NCBI GenBank assembly: GCA_947504705.1
Contig: CANNIA010000013.1
Coordinates: 1 to 64,000 of the forward strand
Direction of reading: 5' to 3'
Length of the DNA stretch: 64,000 bases
Source of the DNA: Paracoccaceae bacterium
GTDB taxonomy: Bacteria > Pseudomonadota > Alphaproteobacteria > Rhodobacterales > Rhodobacteraceae
Shown: positions 9,092 through 17,849 of the stretch, one piece after another
How the letters are laid out: each line of letters begins with the position of its first letter
Position numbering within the stretch: the first letter of the stretch is position 1
Notes under the pieces: model-generated
The model's input: only the letters and a program-made list of their open reading frames with translations
Database searches by the model: none
Told to the model about the DNA's origin: nothing
Translations under genes and position numbers: made by a program

Positions 9092-10381
9092 ATGACAAGA
9101 CCTGAAGGCTGGCCCGATACCTGGTATGCCCGCACGGCTGTGGATCAACACGCCCGTACCGCGCTTAAAGGCCCGACTGAGGCCGATGTCATCATCGTCG
9201 GCGCAGGGCTTGCTGGCCTGACCACTGCCCTGCACCTTGCCCGCGCCGGGCTGAAGCCGCTGGTCCTTGAAGCGAGATCCATCGGCTTCGGCGCCTCGGG
9301 CCGGAACGGTGGGCTAGTCAGCCCGGCCTTTGCGGGCGGAGATGATGCGATCCGCAAGCGGGTGGGCGAGGATCAGGCCAAGGCCCTGCACCGCCTTTCC
9401 ATCGAAGGCGTGGAACGGTTGCGCGACACGATCCGCGATCTGGGGATTGCCGGGGCCGATCCGCTTCCCGGATTGCTGTCCCTGCGCCGCTTTGATCAAG
9501 CTCAGGACCTGAAGGACCACGTCGAGGATTTCGCCCGGACCTATGGCTATGAGATGACCTATCTCGACCGTCGCGCACTGGCGAACCACATGACAAGCCC
9601 GCGCTATTTCCACGCCATCCACGACCCGAACGCCTTTCACATCCATCCGCTGAACACCTTGCGCGCCATTGCGGCCGAGGTGGAACGGCTGGGTGGCGTG
9701 ATCCATGACGCCTCGCCGGCCATCACGGCTGACTTCACCGCCGCGACCAAGCAGGTGACCACGCCCGAGGGCCGCGCTGAAGCCCCGCGCATCATCTTTG
9801 CAACCGGCGGTTATACCGGCCCCTTGGTACCGCGCCTGCACCGGGCCGTGCTGCCGATTGCCACCTACATGATGATCTCGGAAGCCGCGCCCGACCTGAT
9901 CGCCAACGCGATCCAGACCCGCGCCTGCATGTATGACGACCGCCGCGCCGGGGATTACTACCGCCTTGTCGAAGGTGGTGCGCGGCTTTTGTGGGGCGGT
10001 CGCATCACCACCCGGGCCGCCGATCCGGCGGGGATTGCGCACGAGCTTCGCCGCGAGATGCTGACGGCCTATCCGCAACTTGCAAGCCTCAAAACCGAAA
10101 TTAGCTGGTCCGGCCTGATGGGCTATTCCCGCCACCTTATGCCGCAGTTGGGGCAAATGGCACCCAACACCTGGCACATCACCGCTTTTGGCGGCCACGG
10201 GCTGAACACGACGGCGATTGCCGGGAAAGTGCTGGCCGAGGCGATCTTGGGCGAGACTGACCGGATCAAGCTTTTCACCCCTTTTGGCCTCGACTGGGCG
10301 GGCGGCGAAGTTGGGCTTCTGGCCGCACAGCTGACCTATTGGAAGCTGCAACTGCAAGACTGGTGGCGCGAGCGGGGCTAG
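9092..10381 (+). CDS. FAD-dependent oxidoreductase (DAO family, PuuB-like)
   Basis: This 429-residue flavoprotein belongs to the D-amino-acid oxidase/glycine oxidase superfamily. The FAD-binding motif DVIIVGAGLAGLTTA is at about residues 31-45, followed by FGASGRNGG, typical of gamma-glutamylputrescine oxidoreductase and related amine oxidases. The C-terminus keeps the second FAD motif region (WHITAFGGHGLN). A polyamine or amino-acid-derived amine is the likely substrate, but no putrescine-pathway genes are nearby. Its stop codon overlaps that of the convergent monooxygenase gene in a CTAG. Confidence 0.82.
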   Translation: MTRPEGWPDTWYARTAVDQHARTALKGPTEADVIIVGAGLAGLTTALHLARAGLKPLVLEARSIGFGASGRNGGLVSPAFAGGDDAIRKRVGEDQAKALHRLSIEGVERLRDTIRDLGIAGADPLPGLLSLRRFDQAQDLKDHVEDFARTYGYEMTYLDRRALANHMTSPRYFHAIHDPNAFHIHPLNTLRAIAAEVERLGGVIHDASPAITADFTAATKQVTTPEGRAEAPRIIFATGGYTGPLVPRLHRAVLPIATYMMISEAAPDLIANAIQTRACMYDDRRAGDYYRLVEGGARLLWGGRITTRAADPAGIAHELRREMLTAYPQLASLKTEISWSGLMGYSRHLMPQLGQMAPNTWHITAFGGHGLNTTAIAGKVLAEAILGETDRIKLFTPFGLDWAGGEVGLLAAQLTYWKLQLQDWWRERG

Positions 10382-11568
10382 ACCCCACCTTGTGTCACGT
10401 CATGGCCGTAAAGCCAGTCGAACCGGTTCAGCATGGCCGCAGGCGCGAACCGGCCCAGAAGTCGCAGGCCGGTATGACCGACCGCACGCGGCAGGCCCTT
10501 CAAATGATAGGCGCGCGCATTGGCATTCGCTGCCGCGACGATCCGAGTGCAGCGCGGTTTGCGCGCAGCCTGATAGGCCAGCACTGCCGCCGCGACCGTG
10601 TCATGCCCGGCCAGCGCTTCGGCAAGGACCCAGGCATCCTCCAGCCCCATGCTGGCACCCTGCGCCAGAAAGGGCAGCGTCGGGTGGGCGGCATCGCCAA
10701 GGATCATCGCCGCGCCTTCGGGCAGGGATTTGGCCAAATTCCGCGCCACCTCATGCCGGAACAGGCCCCAAAGCCAAGGATCCTCGACCTGCTCCAGCCA
10801 GCCGCGCACGCGGGGGGAGAAGCCCCCGAAAGCCAGGCGCAGGTCTATGCTGTCATCGCGAAGGGTCCAGCTTTCCTCGGCCCACCGCTTCCGCTCCTCG
10901 ACCGCGACGATGTTGCGCAAGGTTCCCCCGCGCATCGGATAGCTGACCAGATGCCGGCCCGGCCCCATATGGACCTCAGCCACTGGCTGGGCACCGGGTT
11001 CCGCCGGGATCACGGCGCGCCAGGCGACCTGACCGGTGAAGAAGGGCTTTTCCGCCCCGTTCATCGCCTTGCGCAGGTGCGAATGCAGGCCGTCTGCCCC
11101 AACCAGCAGCCCGGTCTCGATCCGTTCGCCGGTTTCCAGCGTGACAGCAGGCTGGAGGCCGGACAGGTCCACCGCCTCAACCCGCGACAAAAGCCGCAAG
11201 GTGACCCCGGCCTCGATAGCGCCCTTCAAAAGCAAGTCGATCAGATCCGCGCGGTGCAGGAAGTGATAGCCCTGCCCCGGCCGCAGCCGCGCGAGGTCGA
11301 GCCGCGTGACCCCGTCGCCGGAAGCCCCGTCGATCAGTTCCACCGCCTCGGCCCGCAACGACGCCGCTTCCAGCGCGTCCTGAAGACCCAACCCCCGAAG
11401 AACAGCCGCGCCGTTGGGAGAAATCTGCAGCCCTGCGCCCACTTCGCGGATCGCATCGGCCTGTTCCAGCACCGTGACCGAGGCCCCGCGCAGGGCCAGT
11501 GCCCGCGCCACGGCAAGGCCCGCGACGCCCGCGCCAAGGACAGAGACGGATTGGCCGATCAGGCTCAT
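10378..11568 (-). CDS. FAD-dependent aromatic monooxygenase (salicylate hydroxylase/UbiH-like)
   Basis: This 396-residue group A flavoprotein monooxygenase should use NAD(P)H and O2 to hydroxylate an aromatic substrate. It has the GxGxxG dinucleotide motif (VLGAGVAGLAVARAL), an arginine-containing middle section (GLLVGADGLHSHLR, the DG motif) and the GD motif MILGDAAHPTLPFLAQG. Start 11568 (MSLIGQSV) has CAGGGG about 7 bases upstream; the frame is open to 11589. Substrate cannot be assigned; 3-hydroxybenzoate or salicylate hydroxylases are the nearest named relatives. Confidence 0.82.
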   Translation of the reverse strand: MSLIGQSVSVLGAGVAGLAVARALALRGASVTVLEQADAIREVGAGLQISPNGAAVLRGLGLQDALEAASLRAEAVELIDGASGDGVTRLDLARLRPGQGYHFLHRADLIDLLLKGAIEAGVTLRLLSRVEAVDLSGLQPAVTLETGERIETGLLVGADGLHSHLRKAMNGAEKPFFTGQVAWRAVIPAEPGAQPVAEVHMGPGRHLVSYPMRGGTLRNIVAVEERKRWAEESWTLRDDSIDLRLAFGGFSPRVRGWLEQVEDPWLWGLFRHEVARNLAKSLPEGAAMILGDAAHPTLPFLAQGASMGLEDAWVLAEALAGHDTVAAAVLAYQAARKPRCTRIVAAANANARAYHLKGLPRAVGHTGLRLLGRFAPAAMLNRFDWLYGHDVTQGGV

Positions 11569-11589
11569 GGCAGCCCCCTGAAATGACAA

Positions 11590-11612
11590 CGCCGGACCAT
11601 CATGGCCCGGCG
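11590..11612. other. Strong hairpin downstream of dksA
   Basis: The sequence forms an 11-bp stem (CGCCGGGCCAT with its complement, one G-U pair, on the minus strand) with almost no loop, in the gap between dksA and the monooxygenase gene. There is no U-tract on the minus strand, so it is not a classic terminator. It may pause transcription or stabilise an end. Confidence 0.35.
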
Positions 11613-11639
11613 CGCTAAAAGAAGAACGCCGGGCGGGCG

Positions 11640-12062
11640 TCAGTCGTCGCGGTGCACTTTCTCGCGGCGTTCGTGTTTTTCCTGCGCTTCCAGCGTCATC
11701 GTGGCAATCGGGCGCGCGTCCAGCCGTTTCAGGCTGATCGGTTCACCCGACACTTCGCAATAGCCGAATTCACCATTCTCGATCCGCCGCAAGGCCGCGT
11801 CGATCTTGGACACCAGCTTGCGTTGACGGTCACGGGTCCGCAGTTCCAGCGCGCGATCAGTTTCCTCGGACGCACGGTCGGCAATGTCGGGAACGTTGCG
11901 CGCGCTTTCCTGCAGGCTGTCGATGGTTTCGGCGGACTGGTCCAGAAGTTCCTGCTTCCAGATCAGAAGCTTGCGGCGGAAATATTCAAGCTGACGCTCG
12001 TTCATGAAGGGCTCGTCCTCGGCGGGACGATAGTCATCAGCCAGAAAAACCTCGGCCTTCAT
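11640..12062 (-). CDS. dksA: RNA polymerase-binding transcription factor DksA (single-cysteine form)
   Basis: This 140-residue DksA inserts its coiled coil into the RNA polymerase secondary channel and adjusts transcription with ppGpp. The coiled-coil tip (PDIADRAS) and the ELRTRDRQRKLVSKI helix match E. coli DksA well. The zinc-finger region is unusual: GYCEVSGEPI keeps only the first of four cysteines, and the second pair is replaced (IATMTLEAQ). Start 12062 has AAGGAGAG about 7 bases upstream; the frame is open to 12137. One-cysteine DksA proteins are known in Rhodobacterales, where they still work, so this is family-typical. Confidence 0.9.
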   Translation of the reverse strand: MKAEVFLADDYRPAEDEPFMNERQLEYFRRKLLIWKQELLDQSAETIDSLQESARNVPDIADRASEETDRALELRTRDRQRKLVSKIDAALRRIENGEFGYCEVSGEPISLKRLDARPIATMTLEAQEKHERREKVHRDD

Positions 12063-12233
12063 CGCAACTCTCTCCTTCGCGTCGGATCGCTCCGACAGGT
12101 GGGCTTCTGTCATGATGCGCTCCTGCTGGCGCGCCATTTACCGCAAGGTCAAAGGATTGTCACTAGCGGTTGCGCAGAAATCCTAGCGCCGGTAGGGTCT
12201 GTCGTCCAACTGTCACAGCCTGTTGAAAGCACG

Positions 12234-13085
12234 ATGAAATTCGCAACGACCGAAAGCTATGTGGCCACCGATGATCTGACCCAGGCCGTCAATGCCGCCG
12301 TGCTTCTGCAGCGCCCGCTACTGGTCAAGGGCGAACCCGGCACTGGCAAGACCGAACTGGCCCGGCAGGTTGCAACCGCGCTTGGAATGCCCCTGATCGA
12401 ATGGCATGTGAAATCGACGACAAAGGCGCAGCAGGGGCTTTACGAATATGACGCCGTCAGCCGCTTGCGCGACAGCCAGCTGGGCCCCGAACTTGGTGGC
12501 GCGCGGGTGCATGAGGTGCGCAACTATATCCGCAAGGGCAAGCTTTGGCAGGCCTTCGACGCCGAGGCGCGGGTCGTGCTGTTGATCGACGAGATCGACA
12601 AGGCCGATATCGAGTTTCCCAATGACCTTCTGCAAGAACTCGACCGGATGGAGTTTCACGTCTACGAGACGGGTGAGACCGTCCGGGCCAAGCATCGCCC
12701 GGTGGTCATCATCACCTCGAACAACGAAAAGGAACTGCCCGACGCCTTTCTGCGCCGGTGCTTCTTCCACTACATTCGCTTTCCCGACCCCGAGAACTTG
12801 GCCGCCATCGTCCGCATACACTTTCCCGGGATCAAAGACGCGCTTCTGGCCGAGGCTTTGACCCGTTTCTTTGACATCCGCGAGGTTCCGGGGCTGAAGA
12901 AAAGGCCCTCGACCTCCGAAGTTCTGGACTGGCTGCGCCTGCTGCTGGCCGAGGATCTGGCCCCTGAAGACTTGCGCAAGGATGCCAAGAACAGCCTGCC
13001 CCGTCTGCACGGCGCGCTGTTGAAGAACGAACAGGATGTGCAGCTTTTCGAACGCCTCGCCTTCATGTCGCGCGGCCAAAGATAG
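12234..13085 (+). CDS. MoxR-family AAA+ ATPase
   Basis: This 283-residue AAA+ ATPase is the chaperone-like partner of VWA-domain proteins. Walker A GEPGTGKT is at residues 33-40, Walker B VVLLIDE at about 114-120, sensor 1 in VIITSNNEKELPDAF, and an arginine finger region (FLRRCFF) follows. The longer open frame back to 11652 runs antisense through dksA and is rejected; ATG 12234 gives the normal MoxR N-terminus. The ribosome site is weak. The VWA protein expected as its partner is encoded three genes downstream at 14837. Confidence 0.9.
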   Translation: MKFATTESYVATDDLTQAVNAAVLLQRPLLVKGEPGTGKTELARQVATALGMPLIEWHVKSTTKAQQGLYEYDAVSRLRDSQLGPELGGARVHEVRNYIRKGKLWQAFDAEARVVLLIDEIDKADIEFPNDLLQELDRMEFHVYETGETVRAKHRPVVIITSNNEKELPDAFLRRCFFHYIRFPDPENLAAIVRIHFPGIKDALLAEALTRFFDIREVPGLKKRPSTSEVLDWLRLLLAEDLAPEDLRKDAKNSLPRLHGALLKNEQDVQLFERLAFMSRGQR

Positions 13086-13155
13086 CGAATCGGTTTCCGG
13101 TCTTACACGTAAGATCACAGGCGCATCCGGCAAGGCTGTAACATTCCGTGAAGCC

Positions 13156-13184
13156 TGTGGATAAATCCTGCGCCTTTATCCACA
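13156..13184. promoter_or_regulatory. Facing pair of consensus DnaA boxes
   Basis: TGTGGATAAA at 13156-13165 and TTTATCCACA at 13175-13184 form a perfect 10-bp inverted repeat with a 9-base spacer. Each arm contains the exact nine-base consensus DnaA box TTATCCACA. The site lies in the 218-bp gap between the MoxR and DUF2927 genes. It could bind DnaA and regulate the downstream gene, or simply form a hairpin. Confidence 0.5.
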
Positions 13185-13303
13185 TCAACCGCGAGGGGTA
13201 GTGTTCGGAGATTTCGTCATTTTTCCCGAATTGACTCCTGATTGACCTTGGTCCGAGACTGACAGAGCCCCAGCTGCCGGGGCAGTTCGGGATCGGCTTG
13301 ACC

Positions 13304-14614
13304 ATGCGTCTCCCCCTTATCCTTGCCGCGTTTGCCGCGCTTTCAGCCTGTGCGCCGCCGGCCCAAGTCTCGATGGACCAGCCGCAAAGCGGCGTCGGCT
13401 TTGGCACGCTTGGAACGGCACCTGTCGCAACTGCGCCTCTCGGTTTGGCCTCGCTGGCGCGCAACTTCATGGACCTGACCTTCGCGATGGAAAGCGGCTA
13501 CGCCCTTTCGACCTTCACCCGGTTCGAAGGCCCAATCACTGTGGCGATGATTGGTGATGTGCCCCCGACCGCCGCCCGTGACTTGGGCGATCTTCTGACC
13601 CGGCTGCAAACCGAGGCCGGGATCGACATTCGTCCCGTCTCTGGCGCGGGCAGGATCACGATCGAGTTCACCAGCCGGGCCGAACTGCGCCGCCTGGCCC
13701 CGACGGCAGCCTGCTTTGTCGTGCCGAATGTCAGCTCACTTGCGCAATACCGCCAATTGCACGGGACAGCGGCTGTCGACTGGGCACAGGTCACCGAACG
13801 CAAAAGTGCCGCGATCTTCATTCCCGCCGACACCAGCCCACAGGAAGTGCGCGATTGTCTGCATGAGGAGTTGGCGCAGGCCATCGGCCCCTTGAACGAC
13901 CTTTACCTGTTGGCCGACAGCATCTTCAACGATGACAATTTCCATTCGGTCCTGACCGGCACCGACATGGACATTCTGCGTCTGACCTATTCGCCGGATC
14001 TGCATAACGGGATGAGCCGGGCTGAAGTCGCCGCGCATCTTGGAGTTTCGCCCAACATCGCAGCCGCAGCTTTGCCAGATTGGGAACGCGCGATTGAAAC
14101 GGCACTGGGAAAGACCGGCTCGCTTAGCGCACGGCAAGCCGCAGCCGAACGGGCGCTGTCGATGGCGCAGAATGCGGGCTGGCAAGACAGTCGCACCGCC
14201 TTCAGCTATTTCGCCTTGGGTCGGCTTTTGGCCGGAACCGACCCGGAACGTGCCTTTGACGCCTTCAAGGCTGCATCCTCGATCTATGCCCACCTACCCG
14301 AGGGTGAATTACAGGTTGCCCATGTCGACATGCAGCTTGCCGCCATGGCGCTGGCCAGTGGGCTTTCCGATCAGGCGATCATGCTTGCTGATCGTGCCAT
14401 GCCTGTGGTCAAGCGCTATGAAAACTATGCACTCCTTGCCACGCTGATGCTGATCAAGGCCGAGGCACTGGAACAACTGGGCGATGCGACAGCGGCGGCG
14501 GCCTTGCGGCTCGACTCTCAACCTTACGCAAGTTATGGCTTCGGACCTGACAGCGTGATCCAGGACCGGATGCGGGATATTGCGTCTGTGGCCAATCGCG
14601 CGACAACGGGCTGA
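13304..14614 (+). CDS. DUF2927 lipoprotein
   Basis: This 436-residue predicted lipoprotein has a short signal peptide ending in the lipobox LSAC, so it should be anchored by Cys at about residue 16. The central section (LTRLQTEAGIDI... to ...FSVL, with a conserved C-x-H-E-E-L-x-Q-A-I-G motif around DCLHEELAQAIG) matches DUF2927, a family with a metallopeptidase-like HE motif but no known function. The C-terminal third is helical and TPR-like. Start ATG 13304 follows a possible TTG at 13298. It lies between the MoxR and VWA genes and may be part of that system. Confidence 0.78.
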   Translation: MRLPLILAAFAALSACAPPAQVSMDQPQSGVGFGTLGTAPVATAPLGLASLARNFMDLTFAMESGYALSTFTRFEGPITVAMIGDVPPTAARDLGDLLTRLQTEAGIDIRPVSGAGRITIEFTSRAELRRLAPTAACFVVPNVSSLAQYRQLHGTAAVDWAQVTERKSAAIFIPADTSPQEVRDCLHEELAQAIGPLNDLYLLADSIFNDDNFHSVLTGTDMDILRLTYSPDLHNGMSRAEVAAHLGVSPNIAAAALPDWERAIETALGKTGSLSARQAAAERALSMAQNAGWQDSRTAFSYFALGRLLAGTDPERAFDAFKAASSIYAHLPEGELQVAHVDMQLAAMALASGLSDQAIMLADRAMPVVKRYENYALLATLMLIKAEALEQLGDATAAAALRLDSQPYASYGFGPDSVIQDRMRDIASVANRATTG

Positions 14615-14645
14615 GGGGCCGAACGGCCTCTGGAGATGAGGCGAC

Positions 14646-14831
14646 ATGTTCGTAATCGGCTATTATTTTCTTGGCGCATTCCTTCTTGGCGCAATCGGCG
14701 GCGGCCTGCGGGCGCGCTCCATGGGCGGAAAGCCTGCTGACATCGCGCAATATGCCGCTGTCTTCGGCATCATCTTTGGCCTGATCGGGCTTTTCATCAC
14801 CGTCTACCTTGACCGTATGCTTCGGGGCTAA
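14646..14831 (+). CDS. Small two-helix membrane protein
   Basis: This 61-residue protein has two hydrophobic segments (about 3-20 and 36-56) separated by a short basic, glycine-rich loop. A good GGAGATGAGG site lies just before the start. It fits tightly between the DUF2927 gene and the VWA gene (5 bp before the latter), so it is probably translated with them. I do not recognise the family. Confidence 0.7.
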   Translation: MFVIGYYFLGAFLLGAIGGGLRARSMGGKPADIAQYAAVFGIIFGLIGLFITVYLDRMLRG

Positions 14832-14836
14832 ACCCC

Positions 14837-16018
14837 ATGTTCCTCCCGTTCTTCCAGACCTTGCGGGAAGAGGGGGTGCCGGTTTCCCTGCGCGAATTTC
14901 TGTCGTTTCTTGAGGCGATGGCGGCGGGCATCGTGATCTACGACCCCGAGGGGTTCTATAACCTTGCCCGCATGTGCATGGTCAAGGACGAACGCCACAT
15001 CGACCGCTTTGACCGCGCCTTTGCCCGCGCCTTTTCGGGTCTGGAGCGGATCAGCGTCGATCAGGTGCTAAAGGCGATGGACCTGCCCGTCGAATGGCTG
15101 ACAAAACTGGCTGAACGCCATCTGTCCGCAGAGGAACGCGCGGCTATTCAAGCCCTGGGCGGGTTTGAGGCGCTGATGGAAACCCTGCGTCAGCGGCTGG
15201 AGGAACAGAAGGGCCGCCATCAGGGTGGGTCGAAATGGATCGGCACGGCGGGGACTTCTCCCTTTGGCGCCTATGGCTATAACCCCGAAGGCGTGCGGAT
15301 CGGCCAGGATCAAAGCCGCCACCAGCGCGCGGTCAAGGTCTGGGACAAGCGCGAGTTTCGCAATCTGGACGGCGACGCCGAAATCGGCACCCGGACGATC
15401 AAACTGGCATTGCGCCGGCTGCGCCGCTGGGCCCGCGAAGGGGCTGCGGATGAGTTGGACCTTGACGGCACGATCCGCGCGACGGCAGCGCAGGGGTGGC
15501 TGGATGTGCAGACCCGACCGGAACGCCGGAATGCTGTGAAGGTGCTGCTGCTTCTGGATATCGGCGGCTCGATGGACCCGCATGTCAAGGTGATGGAGGA
15601 GCTTTTCACCGCCGCCAAGGCCGAGTTCCGGCACCTTGAGGTCCTTTACTTCCACAACTGCGTCTACGAGGGCCTTTGGCGTGACAACCGCCGCCGCTGG
15701 GACGCGCAGACCCCGACCTGGGACATGATCCGCACCTATGGCCCGGACTGGCGGTTGATCCTTGTCGGTGATGCCGCAATGTCGCCTTATGAAGTCACCC
15801 ATCCCGGCGGGGCCAACGAACATTGGAACCGCGAGGCAGGTCAGGTCTGGCTAGAACGGCTGCGGTCGCAATGGCCGCACCACCTTTGGATCAATCCGGT
15901 CGCGGAAAAGGACTGGGCCTATACCATCTCCACCGCCGTTATCCGCGCGATATTCGAAGACCGGATGGTGCCGATGACGCTGGATGGCCTTTCGCGCGGG
16001 ATCAGAGAGTTGCGATAA
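14837..16018 (+). CDS. VWA-domain protein (CoxE-like)
   Basis: This 393-residue protein has a CoxE-type architecture: a helical N-terminal half and a von Willebrand factor A domain from about residue 232. The metal-ion site reads D241-I-G-G-S245 where DxSxS is usual, so the first serine is glycine. CoxE/VWA proteins pair with MoxR ATPases to insert metals or remodel complexes; the MoxR gene is at 12234. The client protein is unknown. A stretch around 135-160 (GTSPFGAYGYNPEG) is typical of the family in Rhodobacterales. Confidence 0.85.
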   Translation: MFLPFFQTLREEGVPVSLREFLSFLEAMAAGIVIYDPEGFYNLARMCMVKDERHIDRFDRAFARAFSGLERISVDQVLKAMDLPVEWLTKLAERHLSAEERAAIQALGGFEALMETLRQRLEEQKGRHQGGSKWIGTAGTSPFGAYGYNPEGVRIGQDQSRHQRAVKVWDKREFRNLDGDAEIGTRTIKLALRRLRRWAREGAADELDLDGTIRATAAQGWLDVQTRPERRNAVKVLLLLDIGGSMDPHVKVMEELFTAAKAEFRHLEVLYFHNCVYEGLWRDNRRRWDAQTPTWDMIRTYGPDWRLILVGDAAMSPYEVTHPGGANEHWNREAGQVWLERLRSQWPHHLWINPVAEKDWAYTISTAVIRAIFEDRMVPMTLDGLSRGIRELR

Positions 16019-16060
16019 GCCCGTTCCCGGCCTAGCCTTCACTGGAACAAGGAGGCCCCG

Positions 16061-17095
16061 ATGCCCGAAGATGCTCTCCAGACCACGCAATACCTGAACC
16101 TCGACCCCGCGCTCTATGTGCGTGAGGATGTCTGGCAGGAAGAACGCCGCCGGATCTTTGCCCGGACCTGGCAGTTCATGGGTCCGGTAAGCCAAGTGGC
16201 CGAACCCGGCCAATATCTTGCCATCGACATCGCGGGCACGCCGGTCTTTGCGATCCGGGGCAAGGACGCGGCCTTGCGCGGCTTCAAGAATGTCTGCCGC
16301 CACCGGGGCGCCAAGCTTTTGGCCGATGGGAGCGGCAGCTGCGGCCTTGTCGTCTGCCCCTATCACAAATGGTCCTATGCCGACACCGGGCGGCTGGTGC
16401 AGGCCCCGTGGTATGGCAAAGACCCTGCCATCATTCCCGAGGACTGGCCGCTGGAACCCGTGCATCTGGCCGAATGGCGCGGGCTTTTGTTTGCGGCGCT
16501 TGACCCTGAGACATCGCTCCTCGACCAGTTGGGTGAGTTACCCGCCGAACTCGCCGATGAACCAATAGAAAGCTACACGACCACGGACAGCGACTCGGTC
16601 AGTTTCGATGCGAACTGGAAGGTCTACACCGACAATTTCGTCGAGGGCTATCATATTCCCGGCACCCACCCCAGCTTCTACGCCGCCATTGATTTCGAGG
16701 CGTTCGAGACCACTGCGCATCCCGGTTACGTCAAAATGACCGCCCCTCCGAAGGCCGACCTCTTCTACCGGGGCAAATGGCTGTGGATGTGGCCGAACTG
16801 GACGCTGTCACTGTTTGACGGCGGGATGAACGTCAGCCGGATCAACCCGACCAGCGCCCACCACACCGACCAGCACTATCACTTCTTCTTCGCCGACACC
16901 TCCGAAGCCGGGGCCGAGACGCGCGCGAAATCGGTGCAAGGCACGCTTGCCGTGGTGCGCGAGGATTATCAGGTCTGCACCGAGACCCATCGCAACTATG
17001 CCGCCGGGGTCTATTCCTCGGGTCCGCTGTCGGGGCGGCATGAAAAGGGTGTGCGCTATTTTCAGGAACGGGTTGCAGGGGCCTTGGGGCTTTGA
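16061..17095 (+). CDS. Rieske aromatic ring-hydroxylating-type oxygenase, alpha subunit
   Basis: This 344-residue oxygenase component has an N-terminal Rieske [2Fe-2S] domain (C79-x-H81 ... C99-P-Y-H102) and a C-terminal mononuclear iron domain (DNFVEGYHIPGTHP with H198 and H203 as ligands). No small subunit or reductase is adjacent. The family includes choline/carnitine-type monooxygenases as well as aromatic dioxygenases; the lack of a beta subunit favours the former type, by inference. A strong AAGGAGG site precedes ATG 16061. Confidence 0.85.
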   Translation: MPEDALQTTQYLNLDPALYVREDVWQEERRRIFARTWQFMGPVSQVAEPGQYLAIDIAGTPVFAIRGKDAALRGFKNVCRHRGAKLLADGSGSCGLVVCPYHKWSYADTGRLVQAPWYGKDPAIIPEDWPLEPVHLAEWRGLLFAALDPETSLLDQLGELPAELADEPIESYTTTDSDSVSFDANWKVYTDNFVEGYHIPGTHPSFYAAIDFEAFETTAHPGYVKMTAPPKADLFYRGKWLWMWPNWTLSLFDGGMNVSRINPTSAHHTDQHYHFFFADTSEAGAETRAKSVQGTLAVVREDYQVCTETHRNYAAGVYSSGPLSGRHEKGVRYFQERVAGALGL

Positions 17096-17125
17096 TCGGC
17101 CCGCGACCCGGCCTATATCGAGGGG

Positions 17126-17812
17126 ATGAGCAAGCTTCTCCTCCCCCTGCTGCTGACCCTTGGCTATGCCTTCATCATGCTGCGATTCTCGATCGCGCGC
17201 ACGAAGAAGATGCTTGATGAAAAGTCAGTGCATTTGACCGATCCGCAGCTCACCCAGCTTGCTGACAAGATGGCCAAGGCGCTTGACCTGCCCAAGATCG
17301 AGGTTCGGGTCTTCGAGGTCGACCCGGTGAATGGCCTCGCCTCGCCCGATGGGCGGATTTACCTGACCCGTGGCTTCATGGACCGAAAGGCGCGGGGCGA
17401 GGTGACGGCCGAAGAGCTGGCGTCGGTCATCGCCCACGAAATGGGTCACGTCGCCCTGGGCCACATGCGGCGGCGGATGATCGACTTTACCGGCCAGAAT
17501 GCCGTCTTCGTCATGCTTTCGGCCCTTCTAAGCCGATTCCTGCCCTTTATAGGCATCTGGATCGCCAGTTTTCTGTCAAGCGTGCTGATGGCCCGCATGT
17601 CACGCCGCGATGAATTCGAGGCCGACGCCTATGCCTCGGCCCTGCTTCTGAAGTCGGGCATCGGGACCGGGCCGCAGAAATCGCTGTTTCGCAAGCTTGG
17701 GGCGCTGACCCAGCAGCGCGCAGAAGGGATCCCGGCCTGGCTGATGAGCCACCCCAAAACGACCGAACGCATTGCAGCGATCGAAGCCAATGAGGCGCGG
17801 TGGCTGGCATGA
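17126..17812 (+). CDS. M48-family zinc metallopeptidase
   Basis: This 228-residue membrane metallopeptidase is related to HtpX. An N-terminal hydrophobic segment (about 4-20) precedes the zinc motif H104-E-M-G-H108, a second hydrophobic segment (about 129-155), and the downstream ligand motif DEFEADAYA. It is shorter than HtpX (about 290 residues). A GAGGGG site lies just before the ATG. Probable role is membrane-protein or envelope quality control. Confidence 0.85.
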   Translation: MSKLLLPLLLTLGYAFIMLRFSIARTKKMLDEKSVHLTDPQLTQLADKMAKALDLPKIEVRVFEVDPVNGLASPDGRIYLTRGFMDRKARGEVTAEELASVIAHEMGHVALGHMRRRMIDFTGQNAVFVMLSALLSRFLPFIGIWIASFLSSVLMARMSRRDEFEADAYASALLLKSGIGTGPQKSLFRKLGALTQQRAEGIPAWLMSHPKTTERIAAIEANEARWLA

Positions 17813-17849
17813 AGGCTTCTTCCATCTTGGCAAAGGGCGCAGAAAAGCC

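Noticed and set aside
11652-12233. Upstream extension of the MoxR open frame
   Set aside because: It runs antisense through dksA, which has strong homology features and its own ribosome site.
13086-13303. Chromosome origin suggested by the DnaA boxes
   Set aside because: Only one pair of boxes is present, with no AT-rich unwinding region or origin-linked genes such as dnaA, parAB or hemE beside it.
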